Assembly (NCBI RefSeq): GCF_027257975.1 | Contig: NZ_JANZKX010000001.1 | Span: 682,001 to 746,000 of the forward strand | Reading direction: 5' to 3' | DNA length: 64,000 nucleotides | DNA from: Pelomonas sp. BJYL3 | GTDB lineage: Bacteria; Pseudomonadota; Gammaproteobacteria; Burkholderiales; Burkholderiaceae_C | Shown: one piece after another, positions 1-8,712 of the stretch | Layout of the letters: the number at the start of each line of letters is the position of its first letter | Numbering within the stretch: the first letter of the stretch is position 1 | Translations under genes and position numbers: made by a program | The notes under the pieces: generated by a model | What the model saw: the letters and a program-made list of their open reading frames with translations, nothing else | Database searches by the model: none | Told to the model about the DNA's origin: nothing

Positions 1-1039
1 CGATCGTTCCCGGGCGGACCAGCCGCGTCCAGGGCAGATGCTTGTTGATGAGCTGGCGCTCCTCGTCGCTTGCCTGTGGCGACTGCGCATGCTCGGACAG
101 CAGGCTGAGCCCGGACTTCTGCCCAAGAATGGTAGAGCTGCGGGTATTGAAGATCGGGAAGCGCCCCTGCTGGCTGAGCTGATGAACGAACTCAGGCAGC
201 AGCTGCGGCCGCCCGAACAGCAGCATGGAATCGAGCCGGCCCTGCTTCGTGAAGACCGCCCCCTCCTCCAGCATCAGATCGTCCGCGTGGGTGCAGCAGG
301 TGAAGTCAATCGCCAGCGAGGACTGTGACAGCAGCTGCCGCTTGATTCTCGCGATCATGTCCTCTGCCTCGGCCAGCCGCGCGGGCTGCTCGACGAAGAC
401 GCCCACATGGAGCCGCGGATCTGCAAAACCCAGCCGCCGCCGGTACACGGCGCTAACGCGCAGAATGTGCGTCACCATCTCGTTCAGCGGACCGTAGGTG
501 CTGAAGGTCTGGCCACTGCCTTCCATGAAGCGCTTGATCAGGGGCTGGGCCCGGTACATGCCCTCGAAGAGATAGATGCCCCAACCGCCCAGGTTCCCCG
601 ACACGTTGAACTCAAGCAGCTTGAAGCCCTCGGCGGTGGACATGAAATCCCCGCGCGCCAGGCAGTAGTCCAGCCCCGTGTCGCCCTCGAACAGCGTCAG
701 CAGGTCCTCGTCGCAGTCGCTCTTGAAGTACTGCGCAAGGCGGACGGGGTCCTGCCTGGCCAGCTCCTGCACCAGCTTCTTGTAAAGCGAGAACAGATCG
801 ACGGCCACCTGGCCCCACTCTTGCGACTTCGCATGGCTCAGGAAGAGCGGCAGCATCTGCAGCTCGAAGGGGTAGTTCTGAACATAGACGGGCTGCTGGT
901 CGCGATCGCCCAGCCGGGCCTGCTCCGACTCCTCGTTCTGCAGCGCGTACCGTATGAAGTCCAGGCCGACGGGCGACAGCTTGAAGTGATTCTCGGCCAG
1001 GGTTTCGGTCAGCAGTTCAAGCCTCGATTGTTTGTCCAT
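1..1039 (-). CDS. Partial unrecognised protein, possibly ATP-grasp-like ligase
   Basis: This open frame starts at an ATG (1037-1039) and runs off the left edge, so at least 346 N-terminal residues are visible and the C-terminus is missing. The start overlaps the end of the upstream GH3-family gene by 23 bp, which suggests one operon and translational coupling. I do not recognise the family with certainty. Residues around 140-160 read KLLEFNVSGNLGGWG, and near the right end there are NTRSSTILGQKSG and HLPWTRLV. These clusters recall circularly permuted ATP-grasp proteins such as glutathionylspermidine-synthase-like enzymes. An ATP-dependent ligase next to an acyl-adenylating GH3 enzyme would make sense in an amide-forming pathway, but that role is inference only. 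Confidence 0.6.
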   Translation of the reverse strand, partial: MDKQSRLELLTETLAENHFKLSPVGLDFIRYALQNEESEQARLGDRDQQPVYVQNYPFELQMLPLFLSHAKSQEWGQVAVDLFSLYKKLVQELARQDPVRLAQYFKSDCDEDLLTLFEGDTGLDYCLARGDFMSTAEGFKLLEFNVSGNLGGWGIYLFEGMYRAQPLIKRFMEGSGQTFSTYGPLNEMVTHILRVSAVYRRRLGFADPRLHVGVFVEQPARLAEAEDMIARIKRQLLSQSSLAIDFTCCTHADDLMLEEGAVFTKQGRLDSMLLFGRPQLLPEFVHQLSQQGRFPIFNTRSSTILGQKSGLSLLSEHAQSPQASDEERQLINKHLPWTRLVRPGTI

Positions 1040-2717
1040 TGCAGGCATCCTCCAGTTTGTATTCTTTAACGACGGGGAACTCTTGATCACCATTGAAGAC
1101 GTTGGAAAGGTGGATGGGCTTGAACTGACCGCTGAGCAGATTGCTCTTGAATTGGCGGCTGCGGACATAAGCCGCCAGCGCATCGCGATCCACCACTGAG
1201 GCCCGCAAGGGCAGCAGGCTGAGGCCGGCGCGTTCCCAGTTGTAGCCCATGGAGATTCGACGCAGCTCGGCCTCGACCTCGCCCAGGAACTCCTGCATGT
1301 TGGGCAGGTCGCGGTCCAGCACGAGCCTGTAGAAGCGCTCCTGCGTCGGGAAGAAGATGAAATGATCAAAACGCACCCCCAGCTGGCTGCAGACGGCGCT
1401 GGTGACGTCGGTCACATCCTTCTCGGTGATTCTTTCGTTGTTGATCGACACCTGGCGCGCACGCTTCGACAGGAACTCCAGCACCGGCACCTTGCCCTCG
1501 AAGCCGCTGATCAGCACCAGGTCTTCCATGTTGTAGCGGTACATGCCGCCCATGGTGCTCACCACCTGGTAGTACGTCTTGCCCTGCTCCAGCGCCCACA
1601 CCGGCAGGACCTCCGGCCGATCGAGGTCGATCTGGTCCTCGGGGATGAACTCCAGGAAGTGCCCCGTGATGGCGGCGATGCCCCCTTTGGCATTCGCCTG
1701 ATGCGGGACCGAGAACGTCCCCTCGCTGGCGGAGAAGGGCATTTCGTAAAGATCCTTCTTGCCAAAGTAGCGCTGCAGCTCCATCAGCGAATAGGACATG
1801 TTCCCACCGCTCCAGGTGACGAAGATCTGCAGGCGATTGAACAGGACCCCCATCAGCGCAACCGGGCAGGGATCCTCCCCCTGGCGCAGCCGCTCGCTGA
1901 AGTCCTCCAGGGCCGCCAGCTTCTCCGGCTGGAGCCGGAAGCGAAGCCCGTGTGTGCGTGACTGGTTCTCGGGACTCAGGCTGAGGCTTTGCTGCCGCAG
2001 GTCGGCCGCCAGCTTCCCGCTGTTGGCAAGGATGGACTTGGCAACGTTGATGATCTTCAGCGGCGAAATGGCACCGATTGCCACCAGATCGTCCGCATCA
2101 ATCATGAAGCGCGCCATGGCGTAGTAGCAATCATGCGGATTGCTCAGCGTGAACACCCAGTACGGAATGAGGAATCGGCGGGTAATGGCCTTGGGCAGGT
2201 TCTTGTAGTTGAAGCCACTGACAAAACCTTGCGGCACGCCCGCCGGCGAATGCCCGCCGTCTCCGTTGCCGACCAGGAACTGCACTGAATGGCGCTGGAT
2301 GACGGGATAGCTCTTTTCCAGCAGATGCATGAAGGCCAGGATGCTCCGACTGACCTCCTTGCGGCTGCTGACGGTAATCGGGATGTACTTGTAATCCCCC
2401 GTGCTGCCGGTGGTCATGGCGAAGTAATACGGATCCTCCCTGGTGATGACGTTTCTTTCACCACGGTAGACCCGCTGCAGGTAGTCCAGATACATCGCGC
2501 TGGTCCGGATCGGGACCCGGGCCCTGTAGTCCTCGTAGGACTTGATCTCCGCAAAACGATGTTCCCTGCCGAAAGTCGTGTCGCGGTTCTCCTTCAGGAT
2601 CCTCCGAAGAATCCTTTCCTGAATGGCCCGCGGATCATCCTGGTAGTACCTCAACCTGCCATAGCTGAGGCGCTTGCTCAGGTTCGCGGCCAATTCAACG
2701 AGTTTCTTGGAAAGCAT
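1017..2717 (-). CDS. GH3-family acyl-acid amido synthetase
   Basis: A 566-residue member of the GH3 branch of the adenylate-forming superfamily. Known GH3 enzymes adenylate a carboxylic acid with ATP and then transfer the acyl group to an amino acid amine. Visible signatures are the nucleotide-binding loop TTGSTGDYKYIP (residues 102-113), the central SASEGTFSVPHQ block and the C-terminal GGMYRYNMEDLVLISGF block, which correspond to GH3 motifs I-III. The ATG at 2717 is preferred because AAGGA lies a few bases upstream; an in-frame ATG at 2738 would add seven residues. The next gene overlaps its 3' end. Its neighbours on the other side of a 1.4-kb gap are ketosynthases, a reductase and a carboxyltransferase-like protein, suggesting a dedicated acyl substrate. 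Substrate and amine are unknown. Confidence 0.85.
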   Translation of the reverse strand: MLSKKLVELAANLSKRLSYGRLRYYQDDPRAIQERILRRILKENRDTTFGREHRFAEIKSYEDYRARVPIRTSAMYLDYLQRVYRGERNVITREDPYYFAMTTGSTGDYKYIPITVSSRKEVSRSILAFMHLLEKSYPVIQRHSVQFLVGNGDGGHSPAGVPQGFVSGFNYKNLPKAITRRFLIPYWVFTLSNPHDCYYAMARFMIDADDLVAIGAISPLKIINVAKSILANSGKLAADLRQQSLSLSPENQSRTHGLRFRLQPEKLAALEDFSERLRQGEDPCPVALMGVLFNRLQIFVTWSGGNMSYSLMELQRYFGKKDLYEMPFSASEGTFSVPHQANAKGGIAAITGHFLEFIPEDQIDLDRPEVLPVWALEQGKTYYQVVSTMGGMYRYNMEDLVLISGFEGKVPVLEFLSKRARQVSINNERITEKDVTDVTSAVCSQLGVRFDHFIFFPTQERFYRLVLDRDLPNMQEFLGEVEAELRRISMGYNWERAGLSLLPLRASVVDRDALAAYVRSRQFKSNLLSGQFKPIHLSNVFNGDQEFPVVKEYKLEDACNGQTIEA

Positions 2718-4137
2718 CGGTGTCCTTGAGTCATTCATGAACGCCGCCGGCTGGCCACCGCGCCGGCGGCGGCCATCAGCAGAAAACCTGGGGTCGATCG
2801 AGGCGCCGGCGATCCCGGCCCGGGGCAGCGCCGCCACCTGGCGCGCCCCGGCTGGGCGGCGCGCACGCGCTGGCGACTCCATGTAACCAGTTATTGCAGC
2901 AGCGCCAGGCCTGGCCGTCACCTCGCCAGCGCCCCAGCGTCGTGCGCGACTGTACCGATTCCCAACCGGTCCGCGCCAGGGCCGCGTATCGTCTCAGGTC
3001 TTCAAGGCTTGCGACATCAGGCTTTCACGGAAGCCGGGCACACCTTTACTTACAAACACCCCCCGCCCATCCCCCGCCCATCCCCCGCCTTTGCGCAGAT
3101 CCTCGATGTCATGGGCATCAGCAGCGGCGCCAGCACCGCACCGTGCGGCCTGCACAGGTCTGTCAATCGATGGAAACACCGCCGCCTGCAGCGCCCAGGC
3201 AGCTCATCAGCGTGAGTCCGCAGGCACGGTCTACCTCATGGAATGCATGCCCCGGCCAGGCATCCACTGTCTGTTGCCCGCCACTCCTGCCACGCAAAAT
3301 CACCCCCCTGGCGGGGATGTGCTTGATCTGACATGCAAGTTCCATAGAATCGCCGCGCACTATCAACGGCAGTACTCGATAGCGACAGCTAACCCATTAG
3401 GGTCTCACTTCACTTGCCGCACAAGGTCTCTCCTCGAGAGCGTGAGTCGCGGTCACGATGTAGAACATGACGCAGACGACGCCGAGCCCGGAGGGGACAT
3501 GCATGCACGCGAGGACGCGCGCGCCCATCGCCGCAAGGGCGCCGCTGGCGCCACGCGAGCCGGGCCGCCCTCGGGCCAGGACCGGGCACTTGCGGGGCCC
3601 CCTGTGGCGTCCGCCTTTCCTCGCGGGTCGATGTACCGGTTCGCCGTGCAGCAGGGGTTCCCCCGCGGTGAGCTGGCGACAGGGGAGGCACTGATCGGGA
3701 CATCGCCGTGCCGCCTGGCGGAGCCCCGCGGTCCGGCCCGGCCCTCGCGTCGAGGCGTCTGTGCCCTGGCACCCGGCCCTTGCCCGCCACGGTCTCCGCG
3801 GGCCTGAACGCCTCTTGCGCCGTGCCACGCACCAGCCGGGTGCCGGCCCTGCCTTTCGGCGCCACCGGCGTTCGGTCCGCCGCGCCCCAGGTGCCATCCG
3901 CCTGCGCGGCCCGGCCGGCGCGATGCCCTGCCAGGGAGACGCCGACCTGGCGCTGAAGCCTGGCAGCCCTCGGGCGCTCGCCTGGCTGATATCGAAGTGA
4001 CGCGCCCCTGGGGCAGGCCCCGCGCGGGAGGACTCCAGGCACCGGACGACGGCGCGCCGGCCTGGGAAACGACAAGTCGGCGAACGCCGGCCGATAACAG
4101 TTGGACGGTGCACAGCACCAAGCTTGGAGGAGGATTG
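2718..4137. other. 1.4-kb GC-rich intergenic region, no convincing gene
   Basis: The stretch separates the leftward GH3 operon from the rightward ketosynthase operon, so both promoters should lie here. Several frames are open, especially 3400-4100, but they carry low-complexity Arg/Ala/Pro/Gly-rich sequence with no motif, no good ribosome site and no family resemblance. I looked for an acyl carrier protein (a DSL motif) and saw none. A relatively AT-richer patch at about 3320-3420 is the likeliest place for promoters. Confidence 0.5.
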
Positions 4138-5139
4138 ATGTTTGCTTGCCCACATCCGATGGCCATCACGGGGACTGGCTACGCCCTGGGAGACGAGTTC
4201 CTCGACAACGCTGCCTTGGCGGAGCGCCATGCGATCCGCATCAAGCCTTCCTTCATCAAGAACTCGATCGGCATCAACAGCCGCTACTTCCTCTCCGAGG
4301 GCCGCAGCACCTCGGACATCGCCACGGAGGCCGCGAAGCAGGCCCTCAGCCAGGCCGGTCTCCCGGCCCAGCAGCTCAGCCGGATCATCGTCGCCACGTC
4401 GACGCCCGACTACCTGTCCCCGTCGACGGCCTGCGTCGTGCAGCACAAGCTGGGCGCCAGCGGCTTCCCCGCGCACGATGTCTGCGCCGCATGCAGCGGC
4501 TTTGTGTATGCGGTGGACCAGGCGCTGCGGTACCTGGCGACCGGCGACGAGCATGTGCTGGTCATCGGCGCCGACGTCCGCTCGCGCACGCTTGACTTCA
4601 GCAACCGGCGCACGGCCTTTCTGTACGGGGACGGTGCGGGCGCCGTGGTGATCAGCCGCCTGAAGGACTCAGGTGCCGAAGAAGACAGCGGCTTCCTGGC
4701 CAGCTACCTCTATGCCGATGGCGCCGGGCATGATGCGGTCTACGTGCCCTCCGTGGGCACGGCGGCCACAGCCAGCGCGCAGCTGGTCATGCCGGACGGG
4801 CAGCGGGTGTCGCACAACGCCAGCGTGGGCGTGCCGGGGCTGGTCAAGGCCGTGCTCAGCCAGGCGAAGCTGCCGCAAAGCGCCATTGACTTCTACCTGT
4901 TCCACCAGCCGAACCTGTACCTGCTGCAGTCCGTCTGCGAGGACCTGGCGGTGCCAGCAGACAAGACGCACATCAGCTTCCCGGACATCGGCAACACGGT
5001 GGCCGCCTCGATCCCGATTGCGCTGGCCCAGGCCCATGCCAGCAAGAAGCTGCAGCTCGGCGACCGCGTGCTGCTGTGCGCGATGGGCGCGGGATTCACC
5101 GGAGGCGCCCAGGTCCTGCGCTGGTCGCTCCCCTCATGA
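4138..5139 (+). CDS. FabH-like 3-oxoacyl-ACP synthase III
   Basis: A 333-residue thiolase-fold condensing enzyme of the KAS III family, which joins an acyl-CoA starter to malonyl-ACP by decarboxylative condensation. The full Cys-His-Asn triad is visible: C119 in DVCAACSGF, H256 in FHQPN and N286 in DIGNTVAASIP. The glycine-rich YGDGAGAVV segment at about 163-171 is also typical. The ATG at 4138 is chosen because GGAGGAGG (4126-4133) lies just upstream; the open frame extends further left but without a site. Its stop overlaps or nearly abuts the following SDR gene. A second, divergent FabH-like protein at 7431-8462 makes a housekeeping role less likely. Starter unit and product cannot be read from sequence. 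Confidence 0.9.
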   Translation: MFACPHPMAITGTGYALGDEFLDNAALAERHAIRIKPSFIKNSIGINSRYFLSEGRSTSDIATEAAKQALSQAGLPAQQLSRIIVATSTPDYLSPSTACVVQHKLGASGFPAHDVCAACSGFVYAVDQALRYLATGDEHVLVIGADVRSRTLDFSNRRTAFLYGDGAGAVVISRLKDSGAEEDSGFLASYLYADGAGHDAVYVPSVGTAATASAQLVMPDGQRVSHNASVGVPGLVKAVLSQAKLPQSAIDFYLFHQPNLYLLQSVCEDLAVPADKTHISFPDIGNTVAASIPIALAQAHASKKLQLGDRVLLCAMGAGFTGGAQVLRWSLPS

Positions 5140-5159
5140 GCGAGCGCCAGGAGCAGGAC

Positions 5160-5894
5160 ATGCACACCGACGCCTCACAGGCCTTCACCACCCTGGTCAC
5201 CGGCGCCAGCGCGGGCATCGGATTCCAGGTGGCGCAGCGGCTGGCCGCCACAGCACCGGGCGCCCTCGTGATCACCGGCCGCAACCAGGCGCGCCTGGAC
5301 GAGGCCGTCTCAAGCCTGCAGGGCCGCAGCAGCGGACCGGTACGCGGCGTGGCTTGCGACCAGCGCCACAGGGCCTCCATTGACCAGCTGCTGGAGGCCC
5401 TGCATGGGCTGCCACCCGTGTTGCAGCTGGTGGCGAACGTGGGCGTGAATCCCGTCCACCAGCAGGGGCCGGGCAGGACGCACAGCACGGACTACGCGCT
5501 GTTCGCCGACACGCTGACCACCAATGTGACGCATACCTTCTACTTGCTCTCGCGTCTGCTCCCCGCCATGCGCCAGGCCCGTGCCGGGCGAATCGTTCTG
5601 GTGGGTTCCATGGCCTATCGGTACGGCCTGCCGGGACAGGTGAGCTACAACGTGAGCAAAAGCGCGCTCGTCGGTCTGAAGAACACGATCGTCAGCGAGT
5701 ACGGGGCGGCCGGCATCGGGTGCCACCTCGTCAATCCAGGCATCGTCCTGAATGAGCGCACCGAGCGCCTGCGCAGGCGTCTCCCTGACGCCGAGCAGCC
5801 GCTACCCCTGACCGAATCCCAGGTGGCCGAGGCCATCGTCTCACTGCTGGCCGACGCCAACGCCGAGCCCCGGGGCCGGGAGCTGGACCTGTAG
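5160..5894 (+). CDS. SDR-family oxidoreductase (3-oxoacyl reductase-like)
   Basis: A classical short-chain dehydrogenase/reductase of 244 residues. The NAD(P)-binding TGASAGIG motif is at residues 14-21, followed by an ANVGVN segment in the place of the usual NNAG, a catalytic serine in LVGSMA and the YNVSK active-site Tyr/Lys pair. I prefer the ATG at 5160 because AGGAG lies 7-8 bases upstream. An ATG at 5136 in the same frame overlaps the ketosynthase stop as ATGA and cannot be excluded. Placed directly behind a KAS III enzyme, it most plausibly reduces the 3-oxo group formed by that enzyme, which is inference from family and position. Confidence 0.85.
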   Translation: MHTDASQAFTTLVTGASAGIGFQVAQRLAATAPGALVITGRNQARLDEAVSSLQGRSSGPVRGVACDQRHRASIDQLLEALHGLPPVLQLVANVGVNPVHQQGPGRTHSTDYALFADTLTTNVTHTFYLLSRLLPAMRQARAGRIVLVGSMAYRYGLPGQVSYNVSKSALVGLKNTIVSEYGAAGIGCHLVNPGIVLNERTERLRRRLPDAEQPLPLTESQVAEAIVSLLADANAEPRGRELDL

Positions 5895-5999
5895 CGACGC
5901 CAGACCAGACCAGAGCAGCAAGAAGCGGGCCGGCACGGCCTCGGCCCCAGGCCGCCAGGCCCCCAGCAGCACCCAATATCAAACCAAGGGAGGTGTTTC

Positions 6000-7445
6000 A
6001 TGATTCCACAGGCTGAAAGGCTTGAGCAGCGCGCCGAGCGCCCTGTTTCCAGCGAAGAAACCGAGTACCACTGGATCTCCGAACGGGTGTCCGACTGCGC
6101 CTTCCTCGGGCCGCTCCGGGACCAACTCGGCAGCGTGGTGGAGTTCTTTGTGCCACGCTCGACCGCGCAGGTGCAGCGATCGGCCCTGGACGGGACATGG
6201 CTGCTGCGCGCGACCTTTCAGGGTCACGCCATCGCGCTGGTCTGGAGCGACTTCCGCGTCAAGGGCGGCAGCATCGGCAAGGACATCTCGCACCGGTTCT
6301 GCGCCTTCCTGCAGGCCCTGTCCGCCTTCAATCTGCCGCTGGTCATCAAGGTCAGCTCCCTGGGTGTCAGGTTCATGGAGGGGCGCACCGTCTTCGAGCC
6401 GGCCTTCTCCGTGCTACCCGCCATCGATCGCTATCGGCGGCGCAATCTGGTCATCACGCTCGGGCATGGCAACGTGCTGGGTATCGGCGTGCTCATCTTC
6501 GGGCTGGGACACTACCGGCTCACCGTCAGGGAGGACACCTTCGTCAACCTGACCGGCCCCGAGGTGTGCCGCATGGTGTTTGGCAGTGGCGTGAAGTTCG
6601 ACGACATTGCCGCCGCCGAGCACCAGTTCCGGCGCACGGACCTGATTCACGAGCTGGCGGACGACCTGCCGGGCGGACTGGAGCGCGTCGGGGAGCTGCT
6701 GACAGCCTTCCATGGGACGGCAGCGGGACTGAGCCCTCCGTGCCAAGAGGACGCTGCCCCGGACACGGACGACGAGCGGCCGGCCATCGACCGTCTGATC
6801 TCTGGCTTCACGGACAGCTACGTCGAGCTGTTTCGCCAGTATGACGACCGCCTGCGGGCCTATATCGCCGTCATCGGGGGCCAGAAGTTCGGGATCCTGG
6901 CCAACCCGGTAGGGAACAGCAACAACATGATCCGGGCGCGAAGCCTGGCCCTGTTCTCCGAGGCGCTGACCCTGTTCCAGCAGCTGAAGCTGCCCGTGCT
7001 GTCGCTGCTGGACACCCCGGGTGCCGATCCCCGCATGGACGGCAACAACCTGCAGCTGATCGAGCGCATGCTGGGCGTGGCCGAGCAGATCATCCAGTAC
7101 CCCTACGGCAAGCTCGGCATCGTGGTCGGGCGGGCCTTCGGCGGCGCCTGCGTACTCGGCTTCCCCAAGGTCTTCGGCAGCCAGCACCTCTTCGGCCTGG
7201 AAGGGTCGACGATGGGGATCATGCACGAGAAGATCATCAACCAGCTGCTGGCCGGATCCGCCAAGTTGAAAGAGCAGTGGGATGAGGTCGCCCAGACCCA
7301 GGCCCCCAATCTGGACGACCTCATCGCCTCGGGCGCCGTGGACGCCGTCATCCGAAAAACGGACATTCGGCGCTATGTGAGCTGTTTCCTCCTCGAGCCC
7401 AGCCGCTCCTCCAAGAACATACTGCGGCAGTTATCTCCGCACTAG
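6000..7445 (+). CDS. Acyl-CoA carboxylase carboxyltransferase-like protein (fused halves)
   Basis: A 481-residue protein with two crotonase-fold halves, as in acetyl/propionyl-CoA carboxyltransferase beta-type subunits or fused AccD-AccA proteins. The N-terminal half carries the SDFRVKGGSIG block and a LTGPEVCRMVFG segment. The C-terminal half carries LLDTPGADPRMDGNN, the VVGRAFGGACVLG oxyanion-type block and a trailing helix region. GGGAGG a few bases before the ATG fixes the start. No biotin carboxylase, biotin carrier or zinc ribbon gene is next to it, so it either borrows housekeeping subunits, transfers carboxyl from another donor, or acts as a decarboxylase. With the ketosynthase and SDR upstream it could supply a malonyl-type extender. 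Its last 15 bp overlap the convergent gene. Confidence 0.8.
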   Translation: MIPQAERLEQRAERPVSSEETEYHWISERVSDCAFLGPLRDQLGSVVEFFVPRSTAQVQRSALDGTWLLRATFQGHAIALVWSDFRVKGGSIGKDISHRFCAFLQALSAFNLPLVIKVSSLGVRFMEGRTVFEPAFSVLPAIDRYRRRNLVITLGHGNVLGIGVLIFGLGHYRLTVREDTFVNLTGPEVCRMVFGSGVKFDDIAAAEHQFRRTDLIHELADDLPGGLERVGELLTAFHGTAAGLSPPCQEDAAPDTDDERPAIDRLISGFTDSYVELFRQYDDRLRAYIAVIGGQKFGILANPVGNSNNMIRARSLALFSEALTLFQQLKLPVLSLLDTPGADPRMDGNNLQLIERMLGVAEQIIQYPYGKLGIVVGRAFGGACVLGFPKVFGSQHLFGLEGSTMGIMHEKIINQLLAGSAKLKEQWDEVAQTQAPNLDDLIASGAVDAVIRKTDIRRYVSCFLLEPSRSSKNILRQLSPH

Positions 7446-8462
7446 GCAGAGGCCCGCCCAGGAAACCCCGCCGCCCACGGCGTGAAACACGAGGGGGGCT
7501 CCTGGCGCGAAGTCGGCGCCGCCGGCCCCACGTTTCTGCTGCCACCGGTGGTAGTTGATGAATACCGTGGGGCAGCCCATGTTCCCAAAATCGGAGAAAT
7601 TCGTGGCCACCGCCTCACGGCGGAGGCCGCAGGCTTCTGCGACGGCCGCATTCTTCTTCGCATCGACCTGATGCGCAAAATAATGCTGGACATCGGCGCC
7701 GGAGATACCTGCATTTTCCAGAAGCTGCCGCAGGGAACTCACCCAATAACGCCCGATGGCTTCAATGCCCTCGGGTTTCTGGTTGAACGTGAAATAGTAG
7801 TCCTCCGGCCTGTATTCCCCAGGACCGGGAGGAAAGGTGGCGTTGACGATCATGCTGCGGGCCAGCGACGCATCCGTTCCATGGACGACGGATTTCAGGG
7901 TCCAGTCCTGAGACCGCTCGACGAACAGGGCCACCGCACCGTCGCCGACGGAGGCGCTCATCTGCAGGACGTCCGGATCGCTGAACTTGCTGAGCGTCTC
8001 GGCGCACACGATGACGCCTCCCCGTGCACCCGCCTGCATCCAGCCCTGGGCTTGGATCAGGGCCAGCACGCCTGTCGAGCATCCCGACTTCAAATCCCAG
8101 CAGCTGGCATTTCGAAACCCGAACTCGCCCGCGAGCAGGGCGCTGGTCGTCGTCACCGGCATGGGATTGGAAATCCCGCAGAGTATGAGGAAATCTGCAT
8201 CCTCCAGCACCCGCGGGCATTGCCGGACCAGGCGACCCAGCGCATCGCGCGCCAGGTCCAGCGCATTCTTGTCCGGCGGGCAGAGGTGGCGCCGCTCAAT
8301 TCCCATTTCCTGCACGAGAAACCTGGATACACGGTCAGAGCCTGTGCTGCGGCCAAACCGGCGGAGCAGCTCTGAATTGTCGACCTGCTCCAGTGCCTCG
8401 AAGTCACAGGTAGCGATATCAGTTATTGCGAAGCCAACGGCATCCTTGTGATTGATCAGCAT
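7431..8462 (-). CDS. Second FabH-like ketosynthase, divergent KAS III family
   Basis: A 343-residue KAS III-type condensing enzyme, only distantly similar to the one at 4138-5139. The triad is intact: C128 in DLKSGCSTG, H264 in FAHQVD and N294 in FSDFGNMGCPTV. The SVGDGAVALF block matches the glycine-rich region of the family. Compared with FabH it has HQVD in place of the HQ-A/P-N segment, which suggests a different partner or substrate, as in pathway-specific DarB/PqsD/CerJ-type enzymes. The ATG lies at 8460-8462 with a GGGGGAG run upstream. It converges on the carboxyltransferase-like gene with a 15-bp 3' overlap, and diverges from the aldehyde dehydrogenase across 250 bp. Confidence 0.85.
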   Translation of the reverse strand: MLINHKDAVGFAITDIATCDFEALEQVDNSELLRRFGRSTGSDRVSRFLVQEMGIERRHLCPPDKNALDLARDALGRLVRQCPRVLEDADFLILCGISNPMPVTTTSALLAGEFGFRNASCWDLKSGCSTGVLALIQAQGWMQAGARGGVIVCAETLSKFSDPDVLQMSASVGDGAVALFVERSQDWTLKSVVHGTDASLARSMIVNATFPPGPGEYRPEDYYFTFNQKPEGIEAIGRYWVSSLRQLLENAGISGADVQHYFAHQVDAKKNAAVAEACGLRREAVATNFSDFGNMGCPTVFINYHRWQQKRGAGGADFAPGAPLVFHAVGGGVSWAGLCLVRR

Positions 8463-8712
8463 TTCCCCAATGCTCCCCCTGAGTGTTTATGTTGCGGACG
8501 GTGTATACCACGGTGGCCGGCGCCCCGTTCAATCCCCCGGCCTCCCCACCGGCCTGCGCCCTGCCTGGGCCCCGACTGTCCAGGCAAGGCGGGCGCCGCC
8601 CCCCGCGCCCGCCGCTGAAGCCGTGGAACTAGATGGGCATCTCTAGCCAAGGGTCGGCACGCTTGGTGGGGCTGCGCTTTGGCCTTAGCCTCGCGGAAGG
8701 AGACCTACCGCG

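Noticed and set aside
3397-4554. Long minus-strand open frame (385 codons) across the gap and the ketosynthase gene
   Set aside because: Low-complexity Arg/Gly/Ala-rich translation, no motifs, and its right part lies antisense to a clear FabH-like gene; typical of high-GC DNA.
7431-7445. 15-bp convergent overlap of the carboxyltransferase-like and ketosynthase genes
   Set aside because: Short tail-to-tail overlaps are common in compact genomes; both stops are clear.
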